DNA of 20,635 bases from Bacillota bacterium (GTDB lineage: Bacteria; Bacillota; Dehalobacteriia; UBA4068), in contig JAUMYD010000009.1 in the NCBI GenBank assembly GCA_030528765.1, positions 1 through 20,635 on the forward strand. Direction: 5' to 3'. Below are positions 1 through 6,277 of this stretch, one piece after another. The notes under the pieces were generated by a model. That model was not told where the DNA came from. It saw only the letters and a program-made list of their open reading frames with translations, and searched no databases. The position numbers were made by a program, and so were the translations under genes. Each line of letters begins with the position of its first letter. The stretch's first letter is position 1.

Positions 1-1
1 T

Positions 2-174
2 ATTGAGCGACTTAACCGGGAAATCCGTCACCGAACTCGTGGGTGGGAACTTTCCCAGACGGCAACTCTGCTCTGATGCTGTTCAGTTCCCGGCTGCATC
101 ATGTGGGTAACAAGAAGTGCATGAATATGAAGCATTTAGAGGCGGCTTTTGAGGACGTCTCTATTGTCGGCTGA
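2..174 (+). pseudogene. IS256-family transposase, 3' remnant with frameshift
   Basis: Translation from base 2 gives IERLNREIRHRTR, the start of the conserved C-terminal block of IS256-family (mutator-type) transposases. After about base 40 the frame is lost. The family-like continuation VGTFPDGNSALMLF, and later GNKKCMNMKHLEAAFED, is read one frame over to a stop at 172-174, consistent with a single-base deletion near 41-42. The short stretch the family normally has before GNKK (AGTQW-like) also seems missing near 102-107, a second small in-frame deletion. The rest of the gene lies left of the window. The DDE catalytic core is not visible, and the copy is very likely inactive. Bases 175 to about 230, ending in a CTCTTGACGATGTC stretch, may be the right terminal region of the element, but no partner repeat is visible to prove it. 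Confidence 0.8.
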
Positions 175-299
175 CCTCTTTTGACCGGAGTCTGCAAACT
201 GTTTTGCGCATAACTCTTGACGATGTCAATTTGTAATCAGCGTATTATTGATTAAACGTCAAAAATGTGAATCGGTAAATCAGAACAATTTAAAACTGA

Positions 300-331
300 A
301 AACGCCCGAAAACCGCAGTTTTCGGGCGTTT
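300..331 (-). terminator. Intrinsic terminator of the tRNA-Thr gene
   Basis: A perfect 14-bp inverted repeat (300-313 with 318-331) has a 4-base loop and a GC-rich centre flanked by A/T runs. Read on the minus strand it begins one base after the encoded CCA end of the tRNA and is followed by a T-rich stretch, as expected for Rho-independent termination of the tRNA transcript. Confidence 0.9.
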
Positions 332-332
332 C

Positions 333-408
333 TGGAGCCAATGGCCGGACTCGGACCGGCGACCTGCTGATTACGAATCAGCTGCACTACCAACTGTGCT
401 ACATTGGC
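333..408 (-). tRNA. tRNA-Thr (anticodon CGT)
   Basis: The minus strand folds into a complete cloverleaf. The acceptor stem is GCCAATG/CATTGGC. The D-arm is GCAC/GTGC with a GG-containing loop. The anticodon stem is GCTGA/TCAGC with loop TTCGTAA, placing CGT at 34-36, which reads the threonine codon ACG. The T-stem is GCCGG/CCGGC. Discriminator T is followed by encoded CCA. The length is 76 nt including CCA. The T-loop reads TCCGAGT, so position 55, almost always U (pseudouridine), is C here. All stems pair perfectly, so the gene looks otherwise intact. It stands alone, with its own terminator just downstream. Confidence 0.95.
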
Positions 409-444
409 AAATCGTTTTTATGGGGACGCTTGCAAAGGAATAAA

Positions 445-609
445 ATGAAAACCAGGAAACCTTATATATTTTATCTTTTTTCTTTTAGGAAGTCAAGATG
501 TAAATTATTTTTTTCCATAGACATTCCTTCACGAGGAGGCATTTATGGAGGAACGGCAGGATTCCCCTATAGTTTGTGGAATGTAATTAAGTTAAAAGTT
601 TCTGCATAA
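445..609 (+). CDS. Possible 54-residue ORF upstream of ruvC, doubtful
   Basis: An ATG at 445 is preceded by AAAGGA at a 5-base spacing and opens a 54-codon frame ending at 609, 13 bases before ruvC. The predicted product starts MKTRKPYIFYLFSFRKSRCK, is basic and aromatic-rich, and matches no family I recognise. The AT-rich composition of its first half looks like intergenic DNA rather than like the neighbouring genes. It may be a chance ORF. It overlaps the 13-codon ORF at 545 in another frame, and at most one of the two is likely to be real. Confidence 0.15.
   Translation: MKTRKPYIFYLFSFRKSRCKLFFSIDIPSRGGIYGGTAGFPYSLWNVIKLKVSA
545..586 (+). CDS. Possible 13-residue leader peptide ORF before ruvC
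   Basis: A consensus AGGAGG (534-539) lies 5 bases before an ATG that opens a frame of only 13 codons (MEERQDSPIVCGM) with a stop at 584-586. The ribosome binding site is stronger than that of many real genes here, but the peptide is too short to judge. It has no run of one amino acid to suggest attenuation. It could be a leader peptide, a remnant of a lost gene start, or chance. Confidence 0.2.
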   Translation: MEERQDSPIVCGM

Positions 610-622
610 TAAAGGAGCATGT

Positions 623-1117
623 ATGCTGATAATGGGATTGGATCCCGGCACCGCCATCACAGGTTTTGGCCTGATCGATGCTAGGGGTGGGTGCTATGAT
701 CTGGTGGAATACGGAACTTTGCGCACTTCGCCGCCTGCTTCTGCAGCAGATCGTTTGGTCAGGCTTTATGATGCTTTGATCGCGCTACTGCAGCGCTGCA
801 AGCCGGAACAAATTGCTGTAGAAGAGCTTTTTTTTAACCGAAACAGCAGTACTGCCGTGCCTGTCGGACAGGCTCGGGGTGTGCTGCTTTTGGCTTGCGC
901 ACAGCAGAATATCCCCATTTCGGAATATACGCCTCTTCAGGTAAAGCAGGCATTGACGGGTTACGGAAGGGCGGAGAAGCGGCAGATCCAATATATGGTG
1001 GCCCGCCTGCTTCGAATGGAGGCCCCACCAAAAAACGATGATGCAGCGGATGCCTTGGCGATCGCCATAACCCACGCGCATTACTATAATGGACGAAAAC
1101 TTCGGGGAGAGCTTTAG
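623..1117 (+). CDS. ruvC: RuvC, Holliday junction resolvase
   Basis: RuvC is the endonuclease that cleaves four-way DNA junctions symmetrically after RuvAB branch migration. The 164-residue product has the family's usual length. It opens with the GLDPGT motif (catalytic D7) and carries E67 in AVEELFFNRN and the C-terminal DAADALAIAITHA block with D140 and D143, which complete the four acidic metal ligands of the RNase H-like fold. The ATG at 623 has AGGAG at 613-617, a 5-base spacing. The next in-frame ATG (codon 4) is too far into the first strand to be preferred. It is the first gene of a ruvC-ruvA-ruvB operon, with ruvA starting 2 bases after its stop. Confidence 0.97.
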   Translation: MLIMGLDPGTAITGFGLIDARGGCYDLVEYGTLRTSPPASAADRLVRLYDALIALLQRCKPEQIAVEELFFNRNSSTAVPVGQARGVLLLACAQQNIPISEYTPLQVKQALTGYGRAEKRQIQYMVARLLRMEAPPKNDDAADALAIAITHAHYYNGRKLRGEL

Positions 1118-1119
1118 CT

Positions 1120-1728
1120 ATGATCGCATTTGTTAAAGGGACGCTGGTGGAGCTGGATACGGATAGCCTGGTGCTTGATTTGGGCTCTGTGGGTTTGCGT
1201 GTTCTTGCGCCTGTCTCCCGCTTGCATCCGCGGCCTGTTATGAATCAGGAGCTGCTTCTGCACACCCATTTGCAGGTTCGGGAGGACGCATGGACTCTCT
1301 ATGGCTTCGGTGATCCGGAGCAGCTGGCAATGTTTCGCCTTTTGCTTGGAGTTTCCGGGGTCGGTGCAAAAACGGCCCTGGCCATCGTGGATCAGGTGAA
1401 CCCCTCCCGCTTTGCGGCTGCGATTGGCGAGAAGGATCTGAAAGTCTTTACTGCCGTTTCCGGCGTGGGAAAAAAGACGGCGGAACGCATTTTGCTGGAG
1501 CTGAAGGATAAAGTGGCTTCTTTTTCCCCGGCAGAAGGGGAAGAGAAGCTCCCCGCCTCTTCTGCATCGGAGGAATTGGATTCCTTCCTGCTGGCTGCGC
1601 TGAAGCAGCTGGGCTATACTGCAGTGGAAGCCAGGAGCTTTGCCATGGGTGCCCGTGAAGCACTGGGCCCGGAAGCCAGCTCCGAACAACTGCTGAGAGA
1701 GGCTTTAAAAATTGCCCGTACCGTATAA
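1120..1728 (+). CDS. ruvA: RuvA, Holliday junction branch migration subunit
   Basis: RuvA binds the four-way junction as a tetramer and loads the RuvB motor rings. The protein (202 residues, normal length) has an N-terminal OB-fold domain (about 1-63). Two helix-hairpin-helix motifs follow: LLGVSGVGAKTALAI around 72-90 and FTAVSGVGKKTAERI around 107-125. An acidic linker leads to a C-terminal three-helix domain (about 148-202, containing LAALKQLGYTAVEA) that contacts RuvB. The ATG follows the ruvC stop by 2 bases, with a GGGGAGAG stretch overlapping the end of ruvC as binding site. RuvB begins 15 bases downstream. Confidence 0.97.
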   Translation: MIAFVKGTLVELDTDSLVLDLGSVGLRVLAPVSRLHPRPVMNQELLLHTHLQVREDAWTLYGFGDPEQLAMFRLLLGVSGVGAKTALAIVDQVNPSRFAAAIGEKDLKVFTAVSGVGKKTAERILLELKDKVASFSPAEGEEKLPASSASEELDSFLLAALKQLGYTAVEARSFAMGAREALGPEASSEQLLREALKIARTV

Positions 1729-1743
1729 AACAGAGGAAAGAAC

Positions 1744-2790
1744 ATGGACGAATCCAGAATCACATCGCCGGAATATCTTTGGGAAGATGAAAACGAGCTC
1801 GTTATTCGTCCCCGCTTTTTCAGCGAATATACAGGCCAGAAGCAGGTCAAGGAAAACGTAGAGATCTTTGTTAAGGCCGCCCTGGGAAGGGGAGAAGCAC
1901 TGGATCATGTGCTGCTTTATGGCCCCCCAGGTTTGGGAAAGACCACTTTAGCAACTATCATAGCCAACGAATTGAATGTGAATCTCCGCATTACCTCCGG
2001 CCCTGCGATCGGCCGCCCGGGGGATCTGGCTGCTATCATCAGCGATTTGCAGGAGCGGGATATTCTTTTTATCGATGAGATACATCGCCTGAACCGCACC
2101 GTGGAGGAAGTTCTTTATCCTGCTATGGAGGATTTTTGCATTGACATCGTTACCGGGAAGGGGCCGGGCGCGAAAAGCCTTCGTCTGCCTTTGCCCCCCT
2201 TTACGCTGATCGGTGCGACTACCCGGGCGGGGATGCTGGCTGCACCCCTGCGGGATCGCTTTGGCGTGATTTGCCGGCTGGAATACTACAGTCCGCAGGA
2301 GCTTCTGCGTATCATCCGCCGCTCTGCCAAAATATTCAGTGTTCCCATTGATGAGGGCGGTGCGATTGAGATCAGTAAACGTTCACGGGGAACTCCCCGT
2401 ATCGCCAATCGGCTTCTTCGCCGCCTGCGGGATTTCGCGGAGGTGAAGGGGGATGGTGTGGTCACGCGGGAGATTGCAGCAGATGGCCTGAATATGCTGG
2501 GTGTGGATGATAGCGGGCTGGATTACACGGATCGGAAGATGATGCTGGCTTTGCTGGAGAAATACGATGGTGGGCCCGTTGGGCTGGACAATATCGCGGC
2601 CAGCATTTCAGAGAGCGTGGATACCATTGAGGATGTGTGCGAACCCTACCTGATGCAGATCGGCTTCATCCAGCGTACCCCCAGGGGGAGGCTTGCTACT
2701 GCTGCAGCCTGGGAATATTTCGGTCTGCAGCCTAAAAGAAATCTGAACCTGGCAAATGGAGAAAAGAAAGAGCAAGGGAGTTTATTTTGA
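1744..2790 (+). CDS. ruvB: RuvB, Holliday junction branch migration ATPase
   Basis: RuvB is the hexameric AAA+ motor that pumps DNA through the RuvA-bound junction. The 348-residue sequence shows Walker A GPPGLGKTT (60-68), Walker B LFIDEIH with D111/E112, sensor 1 GATTRAG near 157-163 and the arginine finger in APLRDRFG near 170. It ends with the winged-helix DNA-binding domain, containing GGPVGLDNIAASI and the IGFIQRTPRGR signature. AGAGGAAAG precedes the ATG. The last codons run into the queH ribosome binding site, and queH begins 1 base after the stop, so the two genes are almost certainly co-transcribed. Confidence 0.98.
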   Translation: MDESRITSPEYLWEDENELVIRPRFFSEYTGQKQVKENVEIFVKAALGRGEALDHVLLYGPPGLGKTTLATIIANELNVNLRITSGPAIGRPGDLAAIISDLQERDILFIDEIHRLNRTVEEVLYPAMEDFCIDIVTGKGPGAKSLRLPLPPFTLIGATTRAGMLAAPLRDRFGVICRLEYYSPQELLRIIRRSAKIFSVPIDEGGAIEISKRSRGTPRIANRLLRRLRDFAEVKGDGVVTREIAADGLNMLGVDDSGLDYTDRKMMLALLEKYDGGPVGLDNIAASISESVDTIEDVCEPYLMQIGFIQRTPRGRLATAAAWEYFGLQPKRNLNLANGEKKEQGSLF

Positions 2791-2791
2791 T

Positions 2792-3358
2792 ATGAAACTG
2801 TTTTTGCATTGCTGTTGCGGGCCCTGTGCTGCCGGATCCATCCCGCAGCTGCAGGTAGCGGGCTACGAGCTCTTTGCTTGGTTTTATAATCCGAATATCC
2901 ATCCCTTTCAGGAGCATAAATCCCGCCGCCTGTCTTTCGTGGAGCTCATGGAGCAGCTGGGGTTGGAATATGCCGTGAATGCGGATTATCCCCTGGAGAT
3001 CTGGCTGAAGCAGGTAGCCTCCACCCCGGAGAAGCGCTGCAGTTATTGCTATCGCTCCCGGTTGGAAGCAGCGGCAGAGGAGGCAGCGAATCGGGGTTTT
3101 CAGGCCTTCAGCAGTACGCTGCTGGTAAGTCCGTATCAGAATCAGGAGCTGATCGGAAAGATCGGTCAGGAAGCTGCCGCCCGCTTTGGCATTGATTTCG
3201 TTTTTCAGGATCTCCGCCCCGGCTTCCGGGATGGACAGGCCGATGCCCGGGAACGGGGCTTGTATATGCAAAAATACTGTGGCTGCATCTACAGTGAGAA
3301 AGAGCGCTATGCGAAAAAAGCCCGTCCCACAAAGCAGCAGATCGGCACTGAGGACTAA
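2792..3358 (+). CDS. queH: QueH, epoxyqueuosine reductase
   Basis: QueH (DUF208 family) reduces epoxyqueuosine to queuosine in tRNA, the last step of the pathway, and replaces the cobalamin-dependent QueG. The protein (188 residues) opens MKLFLHCCCGPC, the family's N-terminal cysteine cluster (C7-C9, C12). It continues with RCSYCYRSRL (C83, C86) and KYCGCIYS (C163, C165). In the family these cysteines bind an Fe-S cluster and form a redox CGC pair. I place the start at 2792, with AGGGAG upstream. The frame could open at 2756, but that would overlap ruvB by 35 bases, has no binding site and adds residues before the family's usual start. QueA, which acts just before QueH, lies two genes downstream. 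Confidence 0.93.
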   Translation: MKLFLHCCCGPCAAGSIPQLQVAGYELFAWFYNPNIHPFQEHKSRRLSFVELMEQLGLEYAVNADYPLEIWLKQVASTPEKRCSYCYRSRLEAAAEEAANRGFQAFSSTLLVSPYQNQELIGKIGQEAAARFGIDFVFQDLRPGFRDGQADARERGLYMQKYCGCIYSEKERYAKKARPTKQQIGTED

Positions 3359-3447
3359 GAAACGCTGTGCGTATGATACTGTATAAAAGCAATGGGCAGA
3401 TAAACTATGAGACTGATAAAAAAGAACCGATAAAAAGGACTGATAGA

Positions 3448-4830
3448 ATGAAGAAAGCATGTTTGACTGTTTTTTTTGCTCTCCTGCTGCTGCTGGTATC
3501 TTCCGTGCCTGCTTTTGCAGATTCTAAGATGAGCGGTTATGATGTTCGTGTTTTACTGCACAGCTCCTCTGCTGAATGCAGTTATACGCTCAGGATAGAG
3601 GAAGGGACCTATCTGATTCAGGATGAAAGAGGGATGGAGCTGGGTCTGCTTCGGGAAGGGGACAGCGTAAGCTTTTCGTATGAATATGGAAGATATTGGA
3701 TCGAGTGGAGTGATGCTGCAGAGGACAGTGCGGAACCTTTGATGATTCTCAGTGAAGACCCGGAAGCCCGTTTTTCCCTGGGCGGAAAAAGCTATCGCGG
3801 GGGCTTTAAGCTGATGATGAATAACAGCTATTGCTACGGGATCAATATTGTGGATATCGAGCTCTACCTTTACGGTGTCGTTGGTCGGGAGCTTGGCTAT
3901 AATTATCATGAGGAAGCTTTGAAGGCACAGGCTGTGGCTTCCCGCTCCTATGCTTTGGCGAATGTCAGCAGCAGCAATGTGTTTTATGATGTGACAGCCA
4001 CTACCTCCTCTCAGGTCTATGGTGGCTATAGCGCAGAGAGCGAAGCTGTACGCCGGGCTGTGGATGAAACCCGCGGCCAGGTCCTGATTTATGGAAATGA
4101 GCTGGTTCCCGCATATTACAGCTCCAATGCAGGTGGACATACAGAAAACATAGAGAATGTCTGGAACAGCGATGAAATCCCTTTTATCGGCGTTCCCTCC
4201 CCCCACGATGAGAAGGCGGGGAATTACAGCAGTTATGGTGCGTCCTGCTATTCCTGGACAGTGGATTACGGCCCTGCAGATCTGGTGCGTCTTGCCAATG
4301 CCTATGGAAAAACGGATATCGGTTCCTATAAGGGGATCAGTATCAGCCAGAGCCACGAAGGGCAAAGCAGCGTTTCCGGAAGAGCCATGGAGCTGAGTAT
4401 TCATGGAACAAAAGACAGTGTTACAGCTACGAAATATAATATCTGCTCCCTGCTGAATCTGAAAAGCAATCTGATCAGCATTTCGGATAGCTCCGGCCAG
4501 CAGATCGCAGGCTATGTTCTGGGTGCGGATGGACAAACCCGTGCCTGGGAAAGCTTTGAGGGGCTTTATGCTATAGGCGCAGCATTCAAGGCAATGCTGG
4601 TAAACGGTAATGCGGATAGTTTCTATGTCTATTCCGGGGATGGCGTGAAAGAGCTTGCAAAGAAGGGGAGCTATGCAAATGGTGTACGCATCAGCGGAAA
4701 AGGCTACGGTCATGGTGTGGGAATGAGCCAGTGGGGCGCTATCGCCATGGCGGATGAGGGCTACAGCTGGGAAGAGATCATTGCGCATTATTATTGCGGT
4801 GCTGGTGTGGAGATCAGCGAATATTATTAA
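3448..4830 (+). CDS. SpoIID/LytB-domain secreted lytic transglycosylase
   Basis: SpoIID-type enzymes cleave denuded glycan strands of peptidoglycan. In spore formers this drives engulfment of the forespore. The product (460 residues from ATG 3448) begins with a signal peptide, MKK plus a leucine-rich core ending PAFA, probably cleaved near residue 24. The SpoIID domain follows: YLYGVVGRELGY with the presumed catalytic glutamate at 148, EALKAQAVASRSYAL, SSNAGGHTENIENVW at 225-239, and the C-terminal GKGYGHGVGMSQWGA. The first ~130 residues lack an assignable domain. AAAGGA at 3434-3439 gives 8-base spacing to this ATG. An earlier in-frame ATG at 3367 would put 27 hydrophilic residues before the signal peptide and is unlikely. 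The gene sits in the ruv-queA operon, a position spoIID homologues often occupy in clostridia. It is longer than classical SpoIID, so it could be a paralogue acting on vegetative wall. Confidence 0.9.
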   Translation: MKKACLTVFFALLLLLVSSVPAFADSKMSGYDVRVLLHSSSAECSYTLRIEEGTYLIQDERGMELGLLREGDSVSFSYEYGRYWIEWSDAAEDSAEPLMILSEDPEARFSLGGKSYRGGFKLMMNNSYCYGINIVDIELYLYGVVGRELGYNYHEEALKAQAVASRSYALANVSSSNVFYDVTATTSSQVYGGYSAESEAVRRAVDETRGQVLIYGNELVPAYYSSNAGGHTENIENVWNSDEIPFIGVPSPHDEKAGNYSSYGASCYSWTVDYGPADLVRLANAYGKTDIGSYKGISISQSHEGQSSVSGRAMELSIHGTKDSVTATKYNICSLLNLKSNLISISDSSGQQIAGYVLGADGQTRAWESFEGLYAIGAAFKAMLVNGNADSFYVYSGDGVKELAKKGSYANGVRISGKGYGHGVGMSQWGAIAMADEGYSWEEIIAHYYCGAGVEISEYY

Positions 4831-4925
4831 GACTGCGGATAAAGAAAAAGACAGTGGCACAGAAGAATTTGAGAAAGGAATCTGATTTTGAAGAAGAATA
4901 CAGGTAAAGGAATAAAGAGGTTCTC

Positions 4926-5948
4926 ATGCGAGTAGACGATTTTAATTACGAATTGCCGGAAGAACGGATTGCCCAGGATCCTATCGAACCCCGGGATGCA
5001 TCCCGGCTGATGATTATGGATCGAAAGAGCGGAGCCCTGCAGCACCGCATTTTTCGTGATCTGGCTGAGGAGCTGAGATCTGGTGATATTCTGGTCATCA
5101 ATGATACGAAGGTACTACCTGCCCGCATTTATGCCCATAAGGAAACAGGTGCTTTGATCGAGCTGTTGCTTCTGAAACAGGTGGAAGCGGATGTCTGGCA
5201 GTGCCTGGTGAAGCCCGGGAAAAAAGCCCTCCCCGGGGCGAAGCTGTTTTTTGATCTGCCGGAATTGCAGGCAGAGGTTCTGTCCCACAGCGATGAAGGG
5301 AGCCGCTTGATTCGCTTTAACGCCAAAAGGGATTTTTTTCAGCTGCTGGATCGGTTGGGAACCATGCCGCTGCCTCCCTATATTAAAAAGCCTTTGGAGG
5401 ATCAGAGCCGCTATCAGCCGGTCTACGCGCGGGAGAGGGGTTCTGCTGCTGCGCCCACGGCTGGTCTGCATTTTACTGATGGGCTGCTCGCTGCTCTTGA
5501 AAAAAGGGGCGTGGGCATCACAAAAGTTCTGCTCCATGTGGGCTTGGGTACTTTTCGCCCGGTAAAGGTAGAAACAGTGGAAGAGCATACCATGCACAGT
5601 GAATTCTATCGGGTCACAGAGGAAGCCGCGGCAGCTATTAATCGGGCCCGGGCGGCTGGTGGCCGGGTGATCGCGGTGGGGACAACGGCAGTCCGCACTT
5701 TGGAAACGGTCAGCAGCGAGGATGGAACGATCCTTCCCGGTGAAGGCTGGACGCAAAAATATATTTATCCCGGCTATCGCTACAAGGCTATTGATGCGAT
5801 GATCACCAATTTTCATTTACCCAAGAGCAGCCTAATCATGCTTGTTTCTGCCTTTGCCGGCAGGGAAAGCGTGCTCCATGCCTATGAGACGGCAGTGAAA
5901 GAGGAGTATCGCTTTTTTTCCTTCGGGGATGCTATGTTTATACGCTGA
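4926..5948 (+). CDS. queA: QueA, tRNA preQ1-34 ribosyltransferase-isomerase
   Basis: QueA transfers and isomerises the ribosyl group of S-adenosylmethionine onto preQ1 at the tRNA wobble position, giving epoxyqueuosine, the substrate of QueH. The 340-residue protein matches the family along its length: MRVDDFNYELPEERIAQDP at the start, DASRLM, DILVINDTKVLPAR, AAPTAGLHFT, HVGLGTFRPV and the C-terminal NFHLPKSSLIMLVSAFAG. GAGG lies 5 bases before the ATG. The 95-base gap from the spoIID-like gene has no terminator, so it probably shares that transcript. The tgt gene, which often follows queA, is not next door. Two hairpins close the operon instead. Confidence 0.97.
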   Translation: MRVDDFNYELPEERIAQDPIEPRDASRLMIMDRKSGALQHRIFRDLAEELRSGDILVINDTKVLPARIYAHKETGALIELLLLKQVEADVWQCLVKPGKKALPGAKLFFDLPELQAEVLSHSDEGSRLIRFNAKRDFFQLLDRLGTMPLPPYIKKPLEDQSRYQPVYARERGSAAAPTAGLHFTDGLLAALEKRGVGITKVLLHVGLGTFRPVKVETVEEHTMHSEFYRVTEEAAAAINRARAAGGRVIAVGTTAVRTLETVSSEDGTILPGEGWTQKYIYPGYRYKAIDAMITNFHLPKSSLIMLVSAFAGRESVLHAYETAVKEEYRFFSFGDAMFIR

Positions 5949-5978
5949 GAAAGGAAGCTCTCTCCATATTCCGGATCG

Positions 5979-6023
5979 GATCAGGGAATGGGCGGAGGAA
6001 GCTTTCTGTCCGCTTCCCTGATC
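5979..6023 (+). repeat. Long imperfect hairpin downstream of queA
   Basis: Bases 5979-5988 pair perfectly with 6014-6023, and an inner 5-bp stem (5992-5996 with 6009-6013) stacks on it with a 3-base bulge and a 12-base loop. No T-run follows, so it is not a classic terminator by itself. Its place between the queA stop and the true terminator at 6039 suggests a 3'-end stabilising or processing structure. Confidence 0.6.
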
Positions 6024-6038
6024 ATGAATGAACTTTTA

Positions 6039-6090
6039 TGCAAACAGACAAAAGCCTCTGCCAGGAGGCTTTTGTCTGTTTGCAGTTTTT
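6039..6090 (+). terminator. Strong intrinsic terminator of the ruvCAB-queH-spoIID-queA operon
   Basis: A perfect 20-bp inverted repeat (6039-6058 with 6065-6084) with loop TGCCAG is followed by GTTTTT at 6085-6090. This is a textbook Rho-independent terminator at the end of the rightward operon. Confidence 0.95.
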
Positions 6091-6189
6091 AATGAGATCG
6101 CTTGCGCCTCCGGGAAAATCAGGGAAAGTTGGTTCACTGCCTTTTTCTGTATCAATATATGTATTTTTATCCTGGAAGGCTGGCTTTTC

Positions 6190-6213
6190 TTTTATATTTC
6201 TTTGTGCTATAAT
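6190..6213 (+). promoter_or_regulatory. Extended -10 promoter for the SLH-lysozyme gene
   Basis: TGTGCTATAAT contains a perfect TATAAT at 6208-6213, with TG upstream in the extended -10 position. The -35 region is T-rich and poorly matched, as is usual for extended -10 promoters. It lies about 65 bases before the start codon, in an AT-rich stretch after a strong terminator. Apart from this promoter, the stretch 6091-6277 holds nothing I can assign. Confidence 0.7.
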
Positions 6214-6277
6214 AGCTCATATTTAGCCACTTTCAGACCATATCTTTTGTGTTCGACTCTATAAAAGGAGAAAATAT

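Noticed and set aside
548..566. Possible SOS (LexA) box before ruvC
   Set aside because: GAACGGCAGGATTC resembles GAAC-N4-GTTC only superficially; the right half-site is wrong. No box was seen before recN or uvrB either.
3553..4860. 435-codon minus-strand open frame opposite the spoIID-like gene
   Set aside because: It is antisense to a gene with a signal peptide and complete SpoIID motifs; composition is typical of a shadow frame.
4893..4937. 15-codon TTG-start ORF overlapping the queA start
   Set aside because: An AAAGGA lies upstream, but the frame is short, A-rich by composition and ends inside queA; likely chance.
6028..6264. 78-codon frame between queA and the SLH gene
   Set aside because: It reads through the perfect terminator hairpin at 6039-6084 and across the promoter at 6208, and has no ribosome binding site.
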